Positions 1 through 11,700 of a stretch of DNA of 64,000 bases are shown piece by piece; positions within the stretch are counted from its first letter, which is position 1; each line of letters starts with the position of its first letter. Origin of the DNA: Diabrotica undecimpunctata. Taxonomy: Eukaryota > Arthropoda > Insecta > Coleoptera > Chrysomelidae. The DNA lies in NCBI RefSeq assembly GCF_040954645.1, contig NC_092807.1:55451239-55515238 (forward strand), given 5' to 3'. The position numbers and the translations under genes were made by a program. The notes beneath the pieces were generated by a model. That model searched no databases and was not told where the DNA came from. It saw only the letters and a program-made list of their open reading frames with translations.

Positions 1-2082
1 TTGCAAACTCCTGGAAAAAATTGTCAACAAACGCTTACTTTGGTATCTTGAAAACCATAATATTATCAATACCGCTCAATCAGGATTTGGTCCAAATCGT
101 TGCACGATGGATAATCTTATCACTCTTCAATCCGATATCATAGAAGCATTCTCTAATAGAAACGACCTTATAACTGTCTCACTCGATATAGAAAGTGCTT
201 TTGACACAGCATCAAGGCCGGCAATTCTAGAAAAACTTAAAGAGTCTAGTTTATCTGGAAACATATATCTATTTGTTGAGAATTTTTTAACTAACAGAAG
301 TTTCAAAGTCTCTGCAAATGGTAAAATGTCTCCCTCATATATCCTGGAGGCAGGAGTACCTCAAGGATCAGTCCTCAGCACAACCTTATTTTTACTGCTT
401 CTTAACGACCTTAGTTCCTTAGTACAACCCCCTGTCAAACATAATATCTATGCGGATGATCTAGTTATTTACTGCTCGGGTAAAGTAACAAGCTCCACTA
501 GCACTCTTTTGCAAAATACTATTGATAACATTTCTCACTGGTCTAACAACATTGGTTTTAGCTTCTCGCCTACAAAGTCTAAAGTGATTAACTTTAGCAA
601 AAAATATAAACAAACTCTTCCACTAATAAAATTAAAAGAGCATCCACTACAAGTAGTTGAAAATCACAAATTTTTAGGGGTAATTTTCGACAAAAAATTA
701 ACATGGAAGAGACATATAGAAAAAACTAAAGCCAGTGCCTCAAAAAATATAAATCTCTTAAAATCACTAGCCAATCGACAATGGGGAGCCGAAGAAGAAG
801 TCCTATTAAGTTTATACAGAGCCCTAATAAGATCTAAGTTAGACTATGGATCGATATTATATATGTCTGCCCTTAAAACTTATTTAAAATCACTAGATAC
901 AATTCAAAACACTTCATTAAGAATATGCCTTGGAGCCTTTAGATCTAGCCCTACAGAAAGCATATATGTCGAATCGTGTGAACCCCCTCTAAATATTAGA
1001 AGACAACGTCTACTAAACTCCTATTTTGCTAAGGTCTCTGCAAACCCAAATAATATATCATTCCAACTTATTAAAAATTTTCAATTAACAGGAGCACACA
1101 GTAGAGCTACTGCTAATTCATCACTACAGTTTCTATTGCCACTCTTAGAAAATTAAATCTTACCACCCCCATTATTTAGCCCAATACTCCACCTTGGCTA
1201 AAAATATTAAATGACTTTAACGTAAATTTGTGCAGATATAAGAAAATGGAAACCTCCACGATACTCATGAAACAAACTTTTAATGACATAATTAATAGAG
1301 GCAAGTTTGATAACATAATATTCACAGATGCATCTAAAGACGAAGAAAGTGTCGGATGTGCTGTTACTTCCACAAATAACAGACTAGCAATGTATAGACT
1401 ACCCAAGATGACCAGTATATTCACAGCAGAACTCTACGCTATACTTAAAGCTCTAGAGGTTCCAATGCAGGGTACCAAAAACTTAGCAATCTGTACAGAT
1501 TCATTATCATCCATAAATTCCATTAGAAAAATCTACACATCAAATCCTTTAGTTAATGAGATCCACGAAAGATGTACAGCACTTGCTAAATCAAACACTT
1601 CGTTTTCGATGATATGGAATCCTTCACATGTTGGTATTAAAGGAAATGAGAATGCTGACCACGCAGCAAATAAAGCACGTCGCTCTGACCTTACAGATGA
1701 AAAATGCCAAATGTTTCAAGATATAATAATTGAAATTAAAAAGTTATCTACCTCAATGTGGCAAATTCAATGGAACAGGTGCACTACGCAACTAAAGTCC
1801 ATCCAACCAAACATTTTAGGACCTAGAATTGTTTCTACGGAAAGATAATCGAAGACCATCATTAGAAGGTTTAGAATTGGGCACACCCGGCTAACTCACG
1901 GATATCTGATGGTTCCCCAAGAACCTCCAAACTGCCAATATTGCAACTCCCGTCTAAGTGTACACCATATACTTGTGGAATGTAACCAGTACGCAGCAGC
2001 ACGGATCAAACATGGTATCCACGGAAGTTTATGTGATATCTTAAATTCCAAAAACAATATGTCTAATGTGATAGAGTTCCTT

Positions 2083-2372
2083 CTTCTTCTTCACATGCCA
2101 TACACCAAAGTGCGTAGGCGACTATCTCATTACTAGAATTCTGTTCTTGGCGGCGTGACACAGCTCGCCTGTATTGTGTATTCCTGTCCATTCTTTAATA
2201 TTTCTTAACCAGGATAATTGTTTGTGACCGGCTCCGCTCCTACCTTCGATCTTTCCTTGTAGGATTAACTGAGGTATTTCATATTTTGCTCCTCTCAATA
2301 TGTGCCCAAGGTAACCAGTCTTGCGTTTTTTAATTAATTTAAAGAGTTCTCTTTCCACGCCGGCGTGGAAAG
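2083..2372 (-). mobile_element. LINE 3' fragment inserted in copy C, 10-bp TSD
   Basis: The minus strand encodes the C-terminal tail of a LINE RT, with KRKTGYLGHILRG and then a GKIEG...WLRN pattern. It ends in a short (GAA)n tail at 2083-2093 and is severely 5' truncated. AGAGTTCCTT occurs at 2073-2082 and again at 2373-2382, a 10-bp TSD. Removing the insert makes the host LINE's reading frame continuous to its stop, which independently supports the boundaries. The family is the same as the copy at 29545-30463. Confidence 0.88.
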
Positions 2373-2375
2373 AGA
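2348..2375. repeat. 28-bp perfect loopless palindrome
   Basis: Two 14-base arms (2348-2361 and 2362-2375) are exact reverse complements with no spacer. It lies at the 5' truncation end of the LINE fragment and overlaps the right TSD by a few bases. It may have formed when the truncated cDNA end was joined by a fold-back or inverted microduplication. Confidence 0.85.
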
Positions 2376-2574
2376 GTTCCTTAAAAACTGTAAATTATAT
2401 CACCTGTTGTAATTGTATCACCTATCTATATTTCAATTTTTTATTTATCCGCTAGTTTTTTATTTTCTTTTTTTTTTTAGATATCAATGTAACTTAATTT
2501 ATTGTTTTCTGTAATACAGTTCCTCGTGTCAATGGCCACAGCAGTCGAGACGTAATTTGAAATAAAAAAAAAAA

Positions 2575-4756
2575 CACTTATAAGTATTCGAAGCGATAAT
2601 ACTTAATAATCTCAAGACATAGTTCACTAAAAATTCAGGAACATACAAGGTGTCTTATAAGGAACAGTTATCCTCTATATGTACCTATAAAACCCTAAGC
2701 TCGCTTCTACCGTAAGGAAATAAGTAATTAGACCTTAGCAGTTGAAAACCTAGCATATATCACTGAACTCAAATTCTTAGCGTTTGGCTTATTTTGAAAT
2801 AAACTGAGTAGTTTTTATACTTCCTCTTTTTTCATGTTGCTACCCAGCTGTTTATTTGGAACTACGGATTTTTAAAAATCATTCAGTTGTTAATTTGATA
2901 CATTTGACAATTTGCTGTTACCTAATAACAAATTCATATAAACATACAATAAAATTAAAATATTTAGAAAATTAAATCGTTTTAATGTCTGACCTCTCTT
3001 AATTATTTTAAGCATTACGCTTTAAAACTAAACTCTCTTCACATCTCCTTGTATATAATATTTCCCTCGTCCTGCTTTTGACACTTGAATTCTAGACTAA
3101 AACGATTTAGTCACTTCAACCTTTCCGCAGCGTTCTAGTTGTTAACCACTTCAAAAGCTTTAACATCAGTGTTGAGATGAAATCAATAAGTACGATGGTA
3201 AACAAATTTTCGATCGGTTTGTCACAAATGTCAAAATCAATACTGTTGGATGAGAACGGTATGTACACTCCCTAGAAAATATTTTAATTACGCCAAGTAA
3301 ATAATTCAGTATGCCATTTAGTAATTGCAAATTTTATTTTTTTAATATGAAGCTAAACATCAATCAATAATCAATTAAAAAGCAGTAACCGTCCAGATCA
3401 TGACGAAGTTTATGCAGAAATTTTTAAACAGATCAATATTAAACAAACTTACATATACTTTTAATGTAAACTTGCCCACTTTGGGTAAATTTCATTGGAT
3501 TGGTTACAATCAACTTTTACCGTCATACCAGAGAAAACAATTTCTAAAGTTTTTAAAGACTAGAGACTAACTGTTTCGACGAGTCACACTCCCAAGAATT
3601 ATTTAAATGTCATCCATTCAAGGATTATACAAGAAATGCAAGGATATGCTTGGAGATATACAGTTCAGATTTACCAAAGGGCTTGAAACGAGAAAAGCAC
3701 TACTGTTTTTAAAGTTGTTTGTACAACAGTGATGGCAAGACCAAAGGCTTAGTGATTTTATATTTATAATTGACAATCAAAAGTCTTTGATAATGTTAGG
3801 CTTGAGTCACTGAAAGAGCGGTTAAAGGAAATCAGTATCTATCTATATAAAAGGCTAGGACGATAAGTCACACCGTTTGTCCAGTAACGTAACTACGCCA
3901 CCTATGAAGGAAATCTGAACTACCAACATGTGACGATTCAATCATATTTTGTTCTTGTTTCAAAATACGTTTAATTAATAACACTAATAATAACAGCTAC
4001 ATTTTAATATAATTATTAATACGATTAATTTTTTAGGAAAAATTGCCAAAATATTGATTTAAGTTATTTTAAACTAAGATTTAACAAACAAAGTAATTTA
4101 AAGCTTTACGTTAGTTTAGATTTAAATACCTAGAGCCAACTATGAAAGAAATCTAAACTAACAACTTACAGATAAAATAAATTAAAATTATCAGACAGAT
4201 AAAATGTAAAATATTTATTTGCCAAATAAAGAACCTAATAAAAAGTTATCTGGAAAATACAATATGTTTATTTTAGTTTGTTATTATGTTGTAGTTTATG
4301 GTAAAATCAAACTGAGTATGATCAGTATAATATTTTTTAAATTTTATAAACTTTAAATAATTGCACTAAAGTGGAAGAATACAATATTTGAAGAAGAATC
4401 GAATATTTTAACTGCTGGCCTGTCCGGGTCTATTTGACCCAAAAAAATTAAATTGTTACCTATAGTACGTTTGGGTCAATATGGCCCACGTATTTAAACC
4501 GTTAAAAATAATTTCCTGTGTATGTAGGTTTAGTTGGCAGTATTTTATATATTTTCTAACAGTTTATCAGTCAGGTACGTCTATAAATACAAACAAGTTT
4601 CTGCAAGCTAGAACTTGTGAAAAATGTGTATAGTGTAGCTGGACGATGTTACGTAGAAGGAAGTTGGGGTGATAGACAAGTGGTAGGCTGATAGGACACT
4701 GATATGCAAAACAGCTAAACGCATTCATTTACATTTTAAGTTTCATCTATCTTCGC
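2575..4756. other. AT-rich intergenic DNA, no gene seen
   Basis: No supported coding region. There is a degenerate direct repeat of about 28 bp at 3902 and 4141 (both contain CTATGA then AAATCT). From about 4420 the sequence has GGGTCTATTTGACCC followed by GGGTCAATATGGCCC. These are palindromic motifs of the kind seen at ends of some piggyBac-like elements, so this may be the left end of the transposon at 4757. Confidence 0.5.
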
Positions 4757-6257
4757 ATGTTGATAATGTCGCATCGAAGAACGCTAGCCGAAGATGAGCT
4801 TTGCGAGCTCGCGAACGTGTCAGAGAATGATGAATGCATATCAGAAACAGAAAACAATACAAGTAGTGAGAGTAAGGAAGAAAGTAGTGATGATTCTGCT
4901 GTTGCATTCTACGTACAACATCCTGTAGAACCTGCTGTAACAGTTCCTTTAAAAGACGGTAATATCCAGTGGTCTCTCGATCCTCCTTATCAACGCGGTC
5001 GTTTTTACACGGTCAATGTTATAAATAATGCTCCAGGAGTTACAAGATACGCATGTGCATGAATTTTTGATATCAAAAATTCATTTTAGGCACTCTTTTC
5101 TGACATAGTTGCAAACCAAATTATAAATATGACCAACATGGAAGGACAGCGTGTTTTTGGAACCAACTGGAAAGACTTGGATAAGATTGGTTTTCAAGCA
5201 TACATTGGTCTTTTATTAGTTGGAGTTTTTAATTCCCATGGTGAATCAACTAAAAGTTTGTGGAATGAAGAAACGAGTCGTAGTGTATTTCGAGCAACAA
5301 TGTCCCTGGAAGTATTTACAAAAATTTCGCAACTAATACGTTTTGATAACAAGACTATTATACAGGATAGGAGACGTACTAATAAACTTGCTGCAATACG
5401 TGAAATTTGGGAAAAATGGGTAGAAAATTTTTTTAACCCTTATGAAAATGTTACCGTCGACGAGTAATTAGTTGCATTTAGAGGTCGTTGTCCCTTCAAA
5501 CAGTACATTCCAAGCAAACCATCCAAATATGGCATAAAAATTTAGACTTTATGTGAAAGTAAAAGTTCGTATGCTCTAAAATTGCAGATCTATACAGGAA
5601 AGGAAGCAGGTGCCGCGCCGGAACGGAATCAGGGAATGCGTGTGGTGTGCGACTTGTGTAGTGATTTAAAAGGCTATAATATTACTTGTGATAACTTTTT
5701 TACATCATACAATATAGGACAGCTTCTTCTAAAAAGTAAAAAATAAAATGCTGGGGACTACAAGGACAAATAAGCCAGAGCATCCAGCACAAATTGCGAA
5801 TAAAGAATTTCATAGTTCGTCTTTTTACTTCACGCAAGATACCACTGTTGTTAACTATATTCCTAAAAAGAATAAAAATAATATTCTTATGAGTACTTTG
5901 CATCATGATAAGCCTATTAGTGACAGAAATGACAAAAAGCCCCAAATTATTTTAGATTATAATTCGAGTAAGGGAGCAGTGGATACTCTAGATCAGCTTG
6001 TTGGTACATATACATGTAAGAGGAAGGCAAATCACTAGCCTATGATTGTTTTTTATAATATGTTGGACGTTTCTGCATACAACACGTTCGTTTTATGGAC
6101 ATCAATAAATCCCCAATGGATCAACAACAAACTTACAAAACGGCGAATTTTTCTTGAAGAATTGGGAAAAACAGTGGTGAAACCACTTATCTTCTCCACG
6201 AAAAGTTTACCAAGAACTAAAGACTCACAAGAACTGGCAAAAAGAACACGAACATAA
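4757..6257 (+). pseudogene. piggyBac-like transposase relic
   Basis: Fragments in three frames follow piggyBac transposase (DDE_Tnp_1_7) order. First comes an acidic N-terminal region at 4757-5062, then a segment with NWKDLDKIGFQAYIGLLLVGV at 5129-5467 ending in the N-V-T-V-D-E catalytic block. Next is RGRCPFKQYIPSKPSKYG (about 5478-5535), then CDNFFTS (about 5690). Last is a C-terminal part at 5748-6257 with ILDYNSSKGAVDTLDQ and the cysteine/basic CKRKANH box. At least two stops (one straight after the D-E block) and frameshifts separate the pieces. No C-terminal zinc ribbon is visible. Product would be a cut-and-paste transposase targeting TTAA; this copy is dead. Confidence 0.88.
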
Positions 6258-6610
6258 GCAAGTAAAGAAGATGGAAATACTAGTGAATATTTTATGTTGT
6301 ATATGTCACGAACATATTTGTAAAATCCATTATTTTTATTACTGTCCCAGTTGAACACTAAATTAAATTTTGTAGGTATTTGTTCTTAGGTTTTTCTGGG
6401 AAAGAAAAAAATGCCTTTTATTTTTGTTAATAATGTTTAATTTACATTAGCAACATAATTTTTGTTTAATTAACTATAATTTTTTGTGAATAAAGTTTTT
6501 TTTTTTTTTTTTTATTTAAACAAATATACCCGCATCAACCACTAAGGGTTATTAGCGGGGGGACACACACAAACAGTAAGATACATATTGTTGCATAAAA
6601 AAAATATTTT

Positions 6611-9600
6611 TTACAATCTGGTATATAGTTTAGTCATTTTAAGATAACTTAATAAAGACTGTAAATTTGACGTTAGTATACTTTTTAAATTATCACTAAG
6701 GGCACACGCGATTCTTTCGTTCTGGTACACTGGACACTCAACAATTATATGCTTCACTGACAACTGAGTATTGCACTTGGTACACAACGGAGCAGCCTCC
6801 TGGTTGAAGATATGCTTGTGTGTAAGGAAAGTATGTCCTATTCGGAGTCGGTTAATGATGACTTGGTCTTTTCTATTATTTGGTAAGATGAGTTTGGTTC
6901 CTACTTGACTTAGACATTCTTTGAGTTTATTAGCAGTGTGATCCCAAGTAGTTTGCCACGCTCTGTATACGTGGGCTTTGATATTTACTTTGTGATCAGT
7001 CCAAGGCATTTGATTTATGATAGCAATACTTTGGTCGGTGGTTGCATTGCTTGCCAGAGAGTCCACTTCCTCATTACCACTTATTCCCATATGGGAAGGT
7101 ACCCAGATAAAGGAAATATCTTTTTGTTGAGTCTGTAGATAAGATAACTCTTCTTTGATCTTGAGAAGTATGGCGTGAGTTGTATATAGCTGTTTTATTC
7201 CAAGTAATGCGCTCATTGAATCGGTGATGATAACAAATTTGCTTTCATTGATAGAACAACATTTTTTCACGGCCTGATGAATTGCCGTAAGTTCTCCGGT
7301 ATATATACAACAATTTGTTGGGATTCGTATGGTAGACTTGACGTTTTCGTAGATGTAGGCTGCAGCATGTCCTTCATGACATTTGGAAGCATCAGTGAAG
7401 ATTTGATGGGTTGTTGGGTATTTGGATATTACATTTTTATAAGCTTGCTGTATAAGGAAAGGATGTGTGGAATGTTTCGGGAGTTCTTTTAAAGACGTGT
7501 CTATTTTTGGATGTTTAATCATCCAAGGAGGAACATTTACATGAATAGGCATAGTAAGACTGAACTGTTCTAAATTAAGACCAATACGTTTTATTCGTTC
7601 GGGAAATGGTAGTTTTTTTATTGCAATGTTTCTGTAAAGATCGGACGTTATATTTGTTCTGCAAAGTATTGTTGAGTAGGTTACGTTGCTGTTGTTTGCT
7701 GAAATTCTGGCAACGTAATTTAGTGATAGGAGTTGCCTTCGTTGGCTTAAGGACAGTTCATTAGCCAAAACTTGTAAGCTACTTACTGGACTAGTTCTTG
7801 TGGCACCTAAAACTAATCTCAAGCACATATTTTGAATGTAGTCAAGTTTTTTTAAAGATGTTTTGTTAGCAGTATCGTAGCATAAACAGCCGTAGTCTAG
7901 TTTACTTCGTATTAGTGATCTATATAGAGTAAGTAAGGTTGTTGTATCTGCCCCCCAAGAGGTATTTGACAGCATCTTTAGTAGATTAATTCTGGATTGG
8001 CAAGAACGTTGCAGATTGGTGATGTGGGTTTCCCAGTTTAAGTTACGTTCAAAAGAAAGTCCTAAAAAATTTATTTCTTCTGCTTGTTTCAAAACAACTC
8101 CATTTAGTGTTAATTGAACATTAGGATAATTTTTTCTTTTGCTAAAAATTAAATAACGTGTCTTTTCACTAGAGAATATAAAACCCGTGTTTTACGACCA
8201 GCTTTCAATTGTGTGTAAGGTAGTTTGCAGTATATGTGTTCCCAGAGTTACATTGTTTGTTCTTAGATAAATGACTAAGTCATCTGCATATAGGCTAGTA
8301 AATACAGGTAGTTTTATTAGATGTATAATACTATTTATTGCAACTAGAAAAAGAGTAGGACTTAGAGTAGATCCTTGTGGAGTGCCGTTTTGAAGTACTC
8401 GTCTGGAGGATGTAAATCCATTGGTTCTGACTCGAAAAGTTCGTGTTTCTAGAAAATTCTTAATAAAGGACAACATGTGCCCTTGAACATCCCATTCTTG
8501 AAGTGTTTTTAGTATAAGATGTCTCCATGTTGTGTCAAACGCTTTTCTTATGTCAAAAAACACGGCAATAAGTTTTTGGTTGTGCAGAAAGGATTCATGT
8601 ATACTTGATTCAAGTGTTATTAGATTGTCTGTTGTGGATCTACCCGTACGAAATCCACTTTGTCTGATACTTATTAGGTTATTGTTTTCGAGGTACCATT
8701 TAAGACGATAATTAAGGATTTTTTCTAAAAGTTTGCAGGTACAACACGTAAGTGATATTGGACGATAGGAATTTGGATCGTCTTTTGGTTTATTATATTT
8801 AAGGATTGGAATTATAGTTGCTTGCGACCATAGATCAGGAAAGTCATGATGAATAAAAATATTATTAAAAATATCAACTAATATTAGCTTTGCATTCAGA
8901 GGAAGATTTCGTAAGAAAAGAGGGTGGATATCATCAGGTCCTGGACTCGAATTTTTAGCACTTAAACAAAATTCTAATTCTTGAAGACTTACTGGTTTGT
9001 TTATTGGATTGCCACTCTCTGTGATTTGTATATTTGAAGACTCCGTTAGTTTTTTGTGCTCTAGAAAGGATAGGCTGTAATTAGAATCACTAGAATTACG
9101 TTCGTATATATCCGCTAGTATTTCTGGAATATCTTCTTTGTTTGAATGCATTTGGTTATTATATGATAGAGTATCTATACCTCGAAAGTATTTTGTACCT
9201 TTTATTCTACGGACTTTGTTCCATATGTTGCCTAAGGGAGTGGAAGGATTTATTGAAGAAACGTACTTTTTCCAACTTTCTCGTTTTGCTTTTTTGATTA
9301 ATTGTCTGCTTTGAGCTCTGAGATTTTTAAACCTTAAAAGGTTTTCGATAGTTTTATGTTTCTTGTAAACGTTAAAAGCGTGTTTAGACAAAGTGAGTGC
9401 TTGTGCAATTTCGTTATTCCACCAAGGAACTGGCTGCCTTTGACTCGATTTTGTTTTTCCCACTGCGATTGTTGCTGCAGAAATAATAATGTTATTAAAT
9501 ATTTCCAGGTTTTGGTTTGCGTTATTGGTTAAATTATATTTGTTTGTTTGTTCTTCTATCAGTGTTCGATATAAATTCCAGTCAGCTGACTTTATTTTCC

Positions 9601-10285
9601 ATGTCTGGTGAATTGGAAAAGTTGATTTATCATTAGTGTTTATGGTTATCGTGATAGGGAAGTGATCACTATCATATAAATACCCCAATGTGTCCCAATA
9701 TAATAAAGGAGCTAGCGACGGACTGCATAAAGAGAGATCTATGGCAGAAAATGTACCATTGTATGAATTGAACCTAGTAGATTTGCCAGTGTTTAGTAAG
9801 ACTAAATTTAAATTATCAATGAGATTATTTAGGAGATTGCCACATTTGTCGGTTTTGTTACTTCCCCAAGTACTGTTGTGACAGTTAAAATCGCCTAATA
9901 TTATTTTTGGGTGTGGAATTTGGTTTAAAACATTGCTTAGTTCAGTTATGTCTAAATCAGTAGGATGAGGTAAGTATACATTGCAAATATTGATTTTCAT
10001 TTTGTGGGTGACTGACACTGCAACTATTTCGAGATTTGTTTGTAGTTGTATTTCAGTTGACTCTATGTCATCCCTTACAAAAATTGCTGTTCCGCCGCTT
10101 GAGTGATCTGCAACTCGGTTTCTTAGAAAAGGAACATAATTTTTTAATGTCACACTTTGGTGCTTGAAATGGGTCTCTTCTAGGCATATGACTAAAGGAA
10201 GATATTCGTGTATAAGAAGCTTAATGGATTCTATATGTGTAAAATAACCGTTGGGGTTCCACTGTAATATGAATGTGCTGGCCAT
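6611..10285 (-). pseudogene. LINE copy A ORF2: AP endonuclease, RT, RNase H; one in-frame stop
   Basis: The frame runs 1,225 codons from ATG at 10285 to the stop at 6611. An apurinic-type endonuclease fills about residues 1-220 (QWNPNG start, LEETH, GDFNCHNSTWG, SDHFPI). RT follows, with SYRPISL, the NGTPQGS box and YADD near residues 666-669. RNase H has FTDAS, ELTAI, TDS and the GNEEVDSLAS block; a CTKC...HIIVEC finger closes the protein. A single TAA at 8192-8194 interrupts the frame about 30 residues after YADD. Both sides stay in the same frame and align with copy C, so this is a nonsense codon, not an indel. The ORF would drive target-primed reverse transcription. ORF2 starts 22 nt after ORF1 ends. 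Confidence 0.9.
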
Positions 10286-10307
10286 TAACTCTTTATGTGT
10301 TAACTAT

Positions 10308-11645
10308 TTATTGTTGAGAACTTGATTCTTGGTCAGTTTCGTCAGTAGAAGAAGGACTGTTGAAAAGCAGTTTCTTCTTCAATCTGGTGATATTGTTTTT
10401 TAAAGTTTTATTTTGTATTTGGGAATATATAAAGTTTAAAATTTCTTTTATTTCTTGGCTTTCATTTGAATAATTTTTAACAATGACTTCAGGATGTTTT
10501 GAGTGAAGGGAATTTGCCAGAAAATCACATATTTCATGAAAAGTAAGTGTAAAGGAAGGGTTTCTATTTTCAATTTTTTCTTTAATTTGATTTAGAATAA
10601 TTGATATATCTTCTTGGGTTTTAGGCTTTTTCTTAGGTTTTTGAGTATCGGGAGGAGGTAGGTCATTTTCAAGAATTTCAGGAGAGGATATTTGTCTTTT
10701 AGTTGCAGGAGTAATTTTAGTGCTTTTTCTATCGCTTTCAATTACTAAGGAATTATCTTGGAATATTTTTGGTTGATTCAAGATTTGTAATTCATTGTTT
10801 GTTTGTGAGGAAGTGGTTTGGTCTTTTGTAGCTGATGCGTGATTTTGTATGGTATTGGGTTCTGGTTCCATTAATAATTCGGTATCTTCTTGGTATTGGT
10901 TTCGTGGTTGATCTTGTAGCTGATTATATTTTTCATTGGTAGAGTTATGTATATTCACGTGGTGGTCAGTTTCCATTTGATTAATTGAGTTGCTTGATGA
11001 TGATAAAGAAGGACAGTCAGAGTCTTGATGTCCGACAATCTTGCATCTGGAGCAGTTTAAACCATCTATGGAAATGTATAGTCGATATGATGTATTGTCG
11101 AATGAGATTAGAAATGAGTCAGGAATTGATGCATTTTCTAAAGGACTTATGAACATTTGCCTCCTAAAGCTGAGTACGTGGCTGTATTCTGAGTCTTGCA
11201 TGCCTACTCGTAGAAACGTCATGTTGGAGGCGGATTTTATACCCATAGTTTTTAAGTGCTCTTCAATTAAGCTATTAGGTATAGTAGGACATACATTAGA
11301 TATGATGAGTCTCTGAGCGGGGGTTATAAGTCTTCTTACTTCAATCTGGTTACCATCAATATTTATATATTTGTGGGAGCTAAGAAATTGATCAACTACA
11401 TATTTAGAGGAGAGGTAGATGCAGATGCGGTTGTTTGATATTTTGGATGCCCAAACAGCATTTTTGGGCTGTACTATTGATCCAACAGCTTTTATATATT
11501 CGAAAACTTTTATTCCTTGTATGGTTGAAAGTATAATACCTTGGTCTTTTGAAGGATATTTGAAACTATTTAATGCATTGGAGTAAGATATATGTGACGT
11601 AGTGGGTATATTTCGTGAGGTAGTAGCTGATTCCGGTTCATCCAT
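10308..11645 (-). CDS. LINE copy A ORF1, gag-like nucleic-acid-binding protein
   Basis: Intact 445-residue ORF from ATG at 11645. One CCHC knuckle (C198, C201, H206, C211) lies after an RRM-like/gag-like region containing the CPTIPNSLIEEHL and VLSFRRQMFISP stretches. The C-terminal third is rich in S, T, Q and K with a lysine-rich PKKKPK box near residue 335. ORF1 proteins of this LINE group bind the element RNA and form the ribonucleoprotein. The protein is unusual in showing only one readable knuckle. A decayed homologue is encoded at 60560-62565. Confidence 0.85.
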   Translation of the reverse strand: MDEPESATTSRNIPTTSHISYSNALNSFKYPSKDQGIILSTIQGIKVFEYIKAVGSIVQPKNAVWASKISNNRICIYLSSKYVVDQFLSSHKYINIDGNQIEVRRLITPAQRLIISNVCPTIPNSLIEEHLKTMGIKSASNMTFLRVGMQDSEYSHVLSFRRQMFISPLENASIPDSFLISFDNTSYRLYISIDGLNCSRCKIVGHQDSDCPSLSSSSNSINQMETDHHVNIHNSTNEKYNQLQDQPRNQYQEDTELLMEPEPNTIQNHASATKDQTTSSQTNNELQILNQPKIFQDNSLVIESDRKSTKITPATKRQISSPEILENDLPPPDTQKPKKKPKTQEDISIILNQIKEKIENRNPSFTLTFHEICDFLANSLHSKHPEVIVKNYSNESQEIKEILNFIYSQIQNKTLKNNITRLKKKLLFNSPSSTDETDQESSSQQ

Positions 11646-11700
11646 CTTCCCGCTGAGAATTTACGTACATTGGCACAGAGGATCTAAAGCCGGACTTGGC

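Larger units (their letters stand above)
2..2411 (+). pseudogene. LINE ORF2 C-terminal two-thirds (RT, RNase H, CCHC finger), broken
   Basis: Frame 2 is open from the window edge to 1156. It covers the RT fingers and palm, with a GVPQGS box near 355 and the catalytic YADD at about 450-461, then the thumb (FLGV and the W-G-A-E region). A frameshift near 1160-1227 moves the reading to frame 1. There RNase H is clear: FTDAS, then an E in AELYAI, then CTDS and N-E-N-A-D after the WNPSHVG box. An in-frame TAA at 1846-1848 precedes the finger with CQYC and HHILVEC. The last codons are split by a LINE insertion, and the ORF end resumes after it and stops near 2411. Non-functional copy. Confidence 0.87.
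1..2574 (+). mobile_element. LINE copy C, RNase-H-bearing I/R1-like group, 5' truncated by window edge
   Basis: The element runs from inside its reverse transcriptase at the window start to an A-rich tail at about 2564-2574. Domain order is RT, thumb, RNase H and a C-terminal CCHC-like finger, the order of the I/R1/Nimb-like LINE group. It is closely similar in motif layout to the minus-strand copy at 6496-11700. A short 3' UTR follows the reconstructed stop near 2411. A 290-bp fragment of another LINE interrupts its last codons at 2083-2372. The exact clade cannot be fixed by eye. Confidence 0.88.
6496..11700 (-). mobile_element. LINE copy A, two-ORF RNase-H-bearing non-LTR retrotransposon, near-complete
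   Basis: On the minus strand the element has ORF1 (gag-like), a 22-nt spacer, ORF2 (endonuclease, RT, RNase H, CCHC finger), a short 3' UTR and a poly-A tail read as T at 6496-6513. The 5' boundary is not resolved; some 5' UTR must lie beyond 11645. Two ORFs plus RNase H place it in the I/R1-like group of LINEs. It is far less decayed than copies C and E in this window: one internal stop is the only lesion I can see. Confidence 0.9.
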
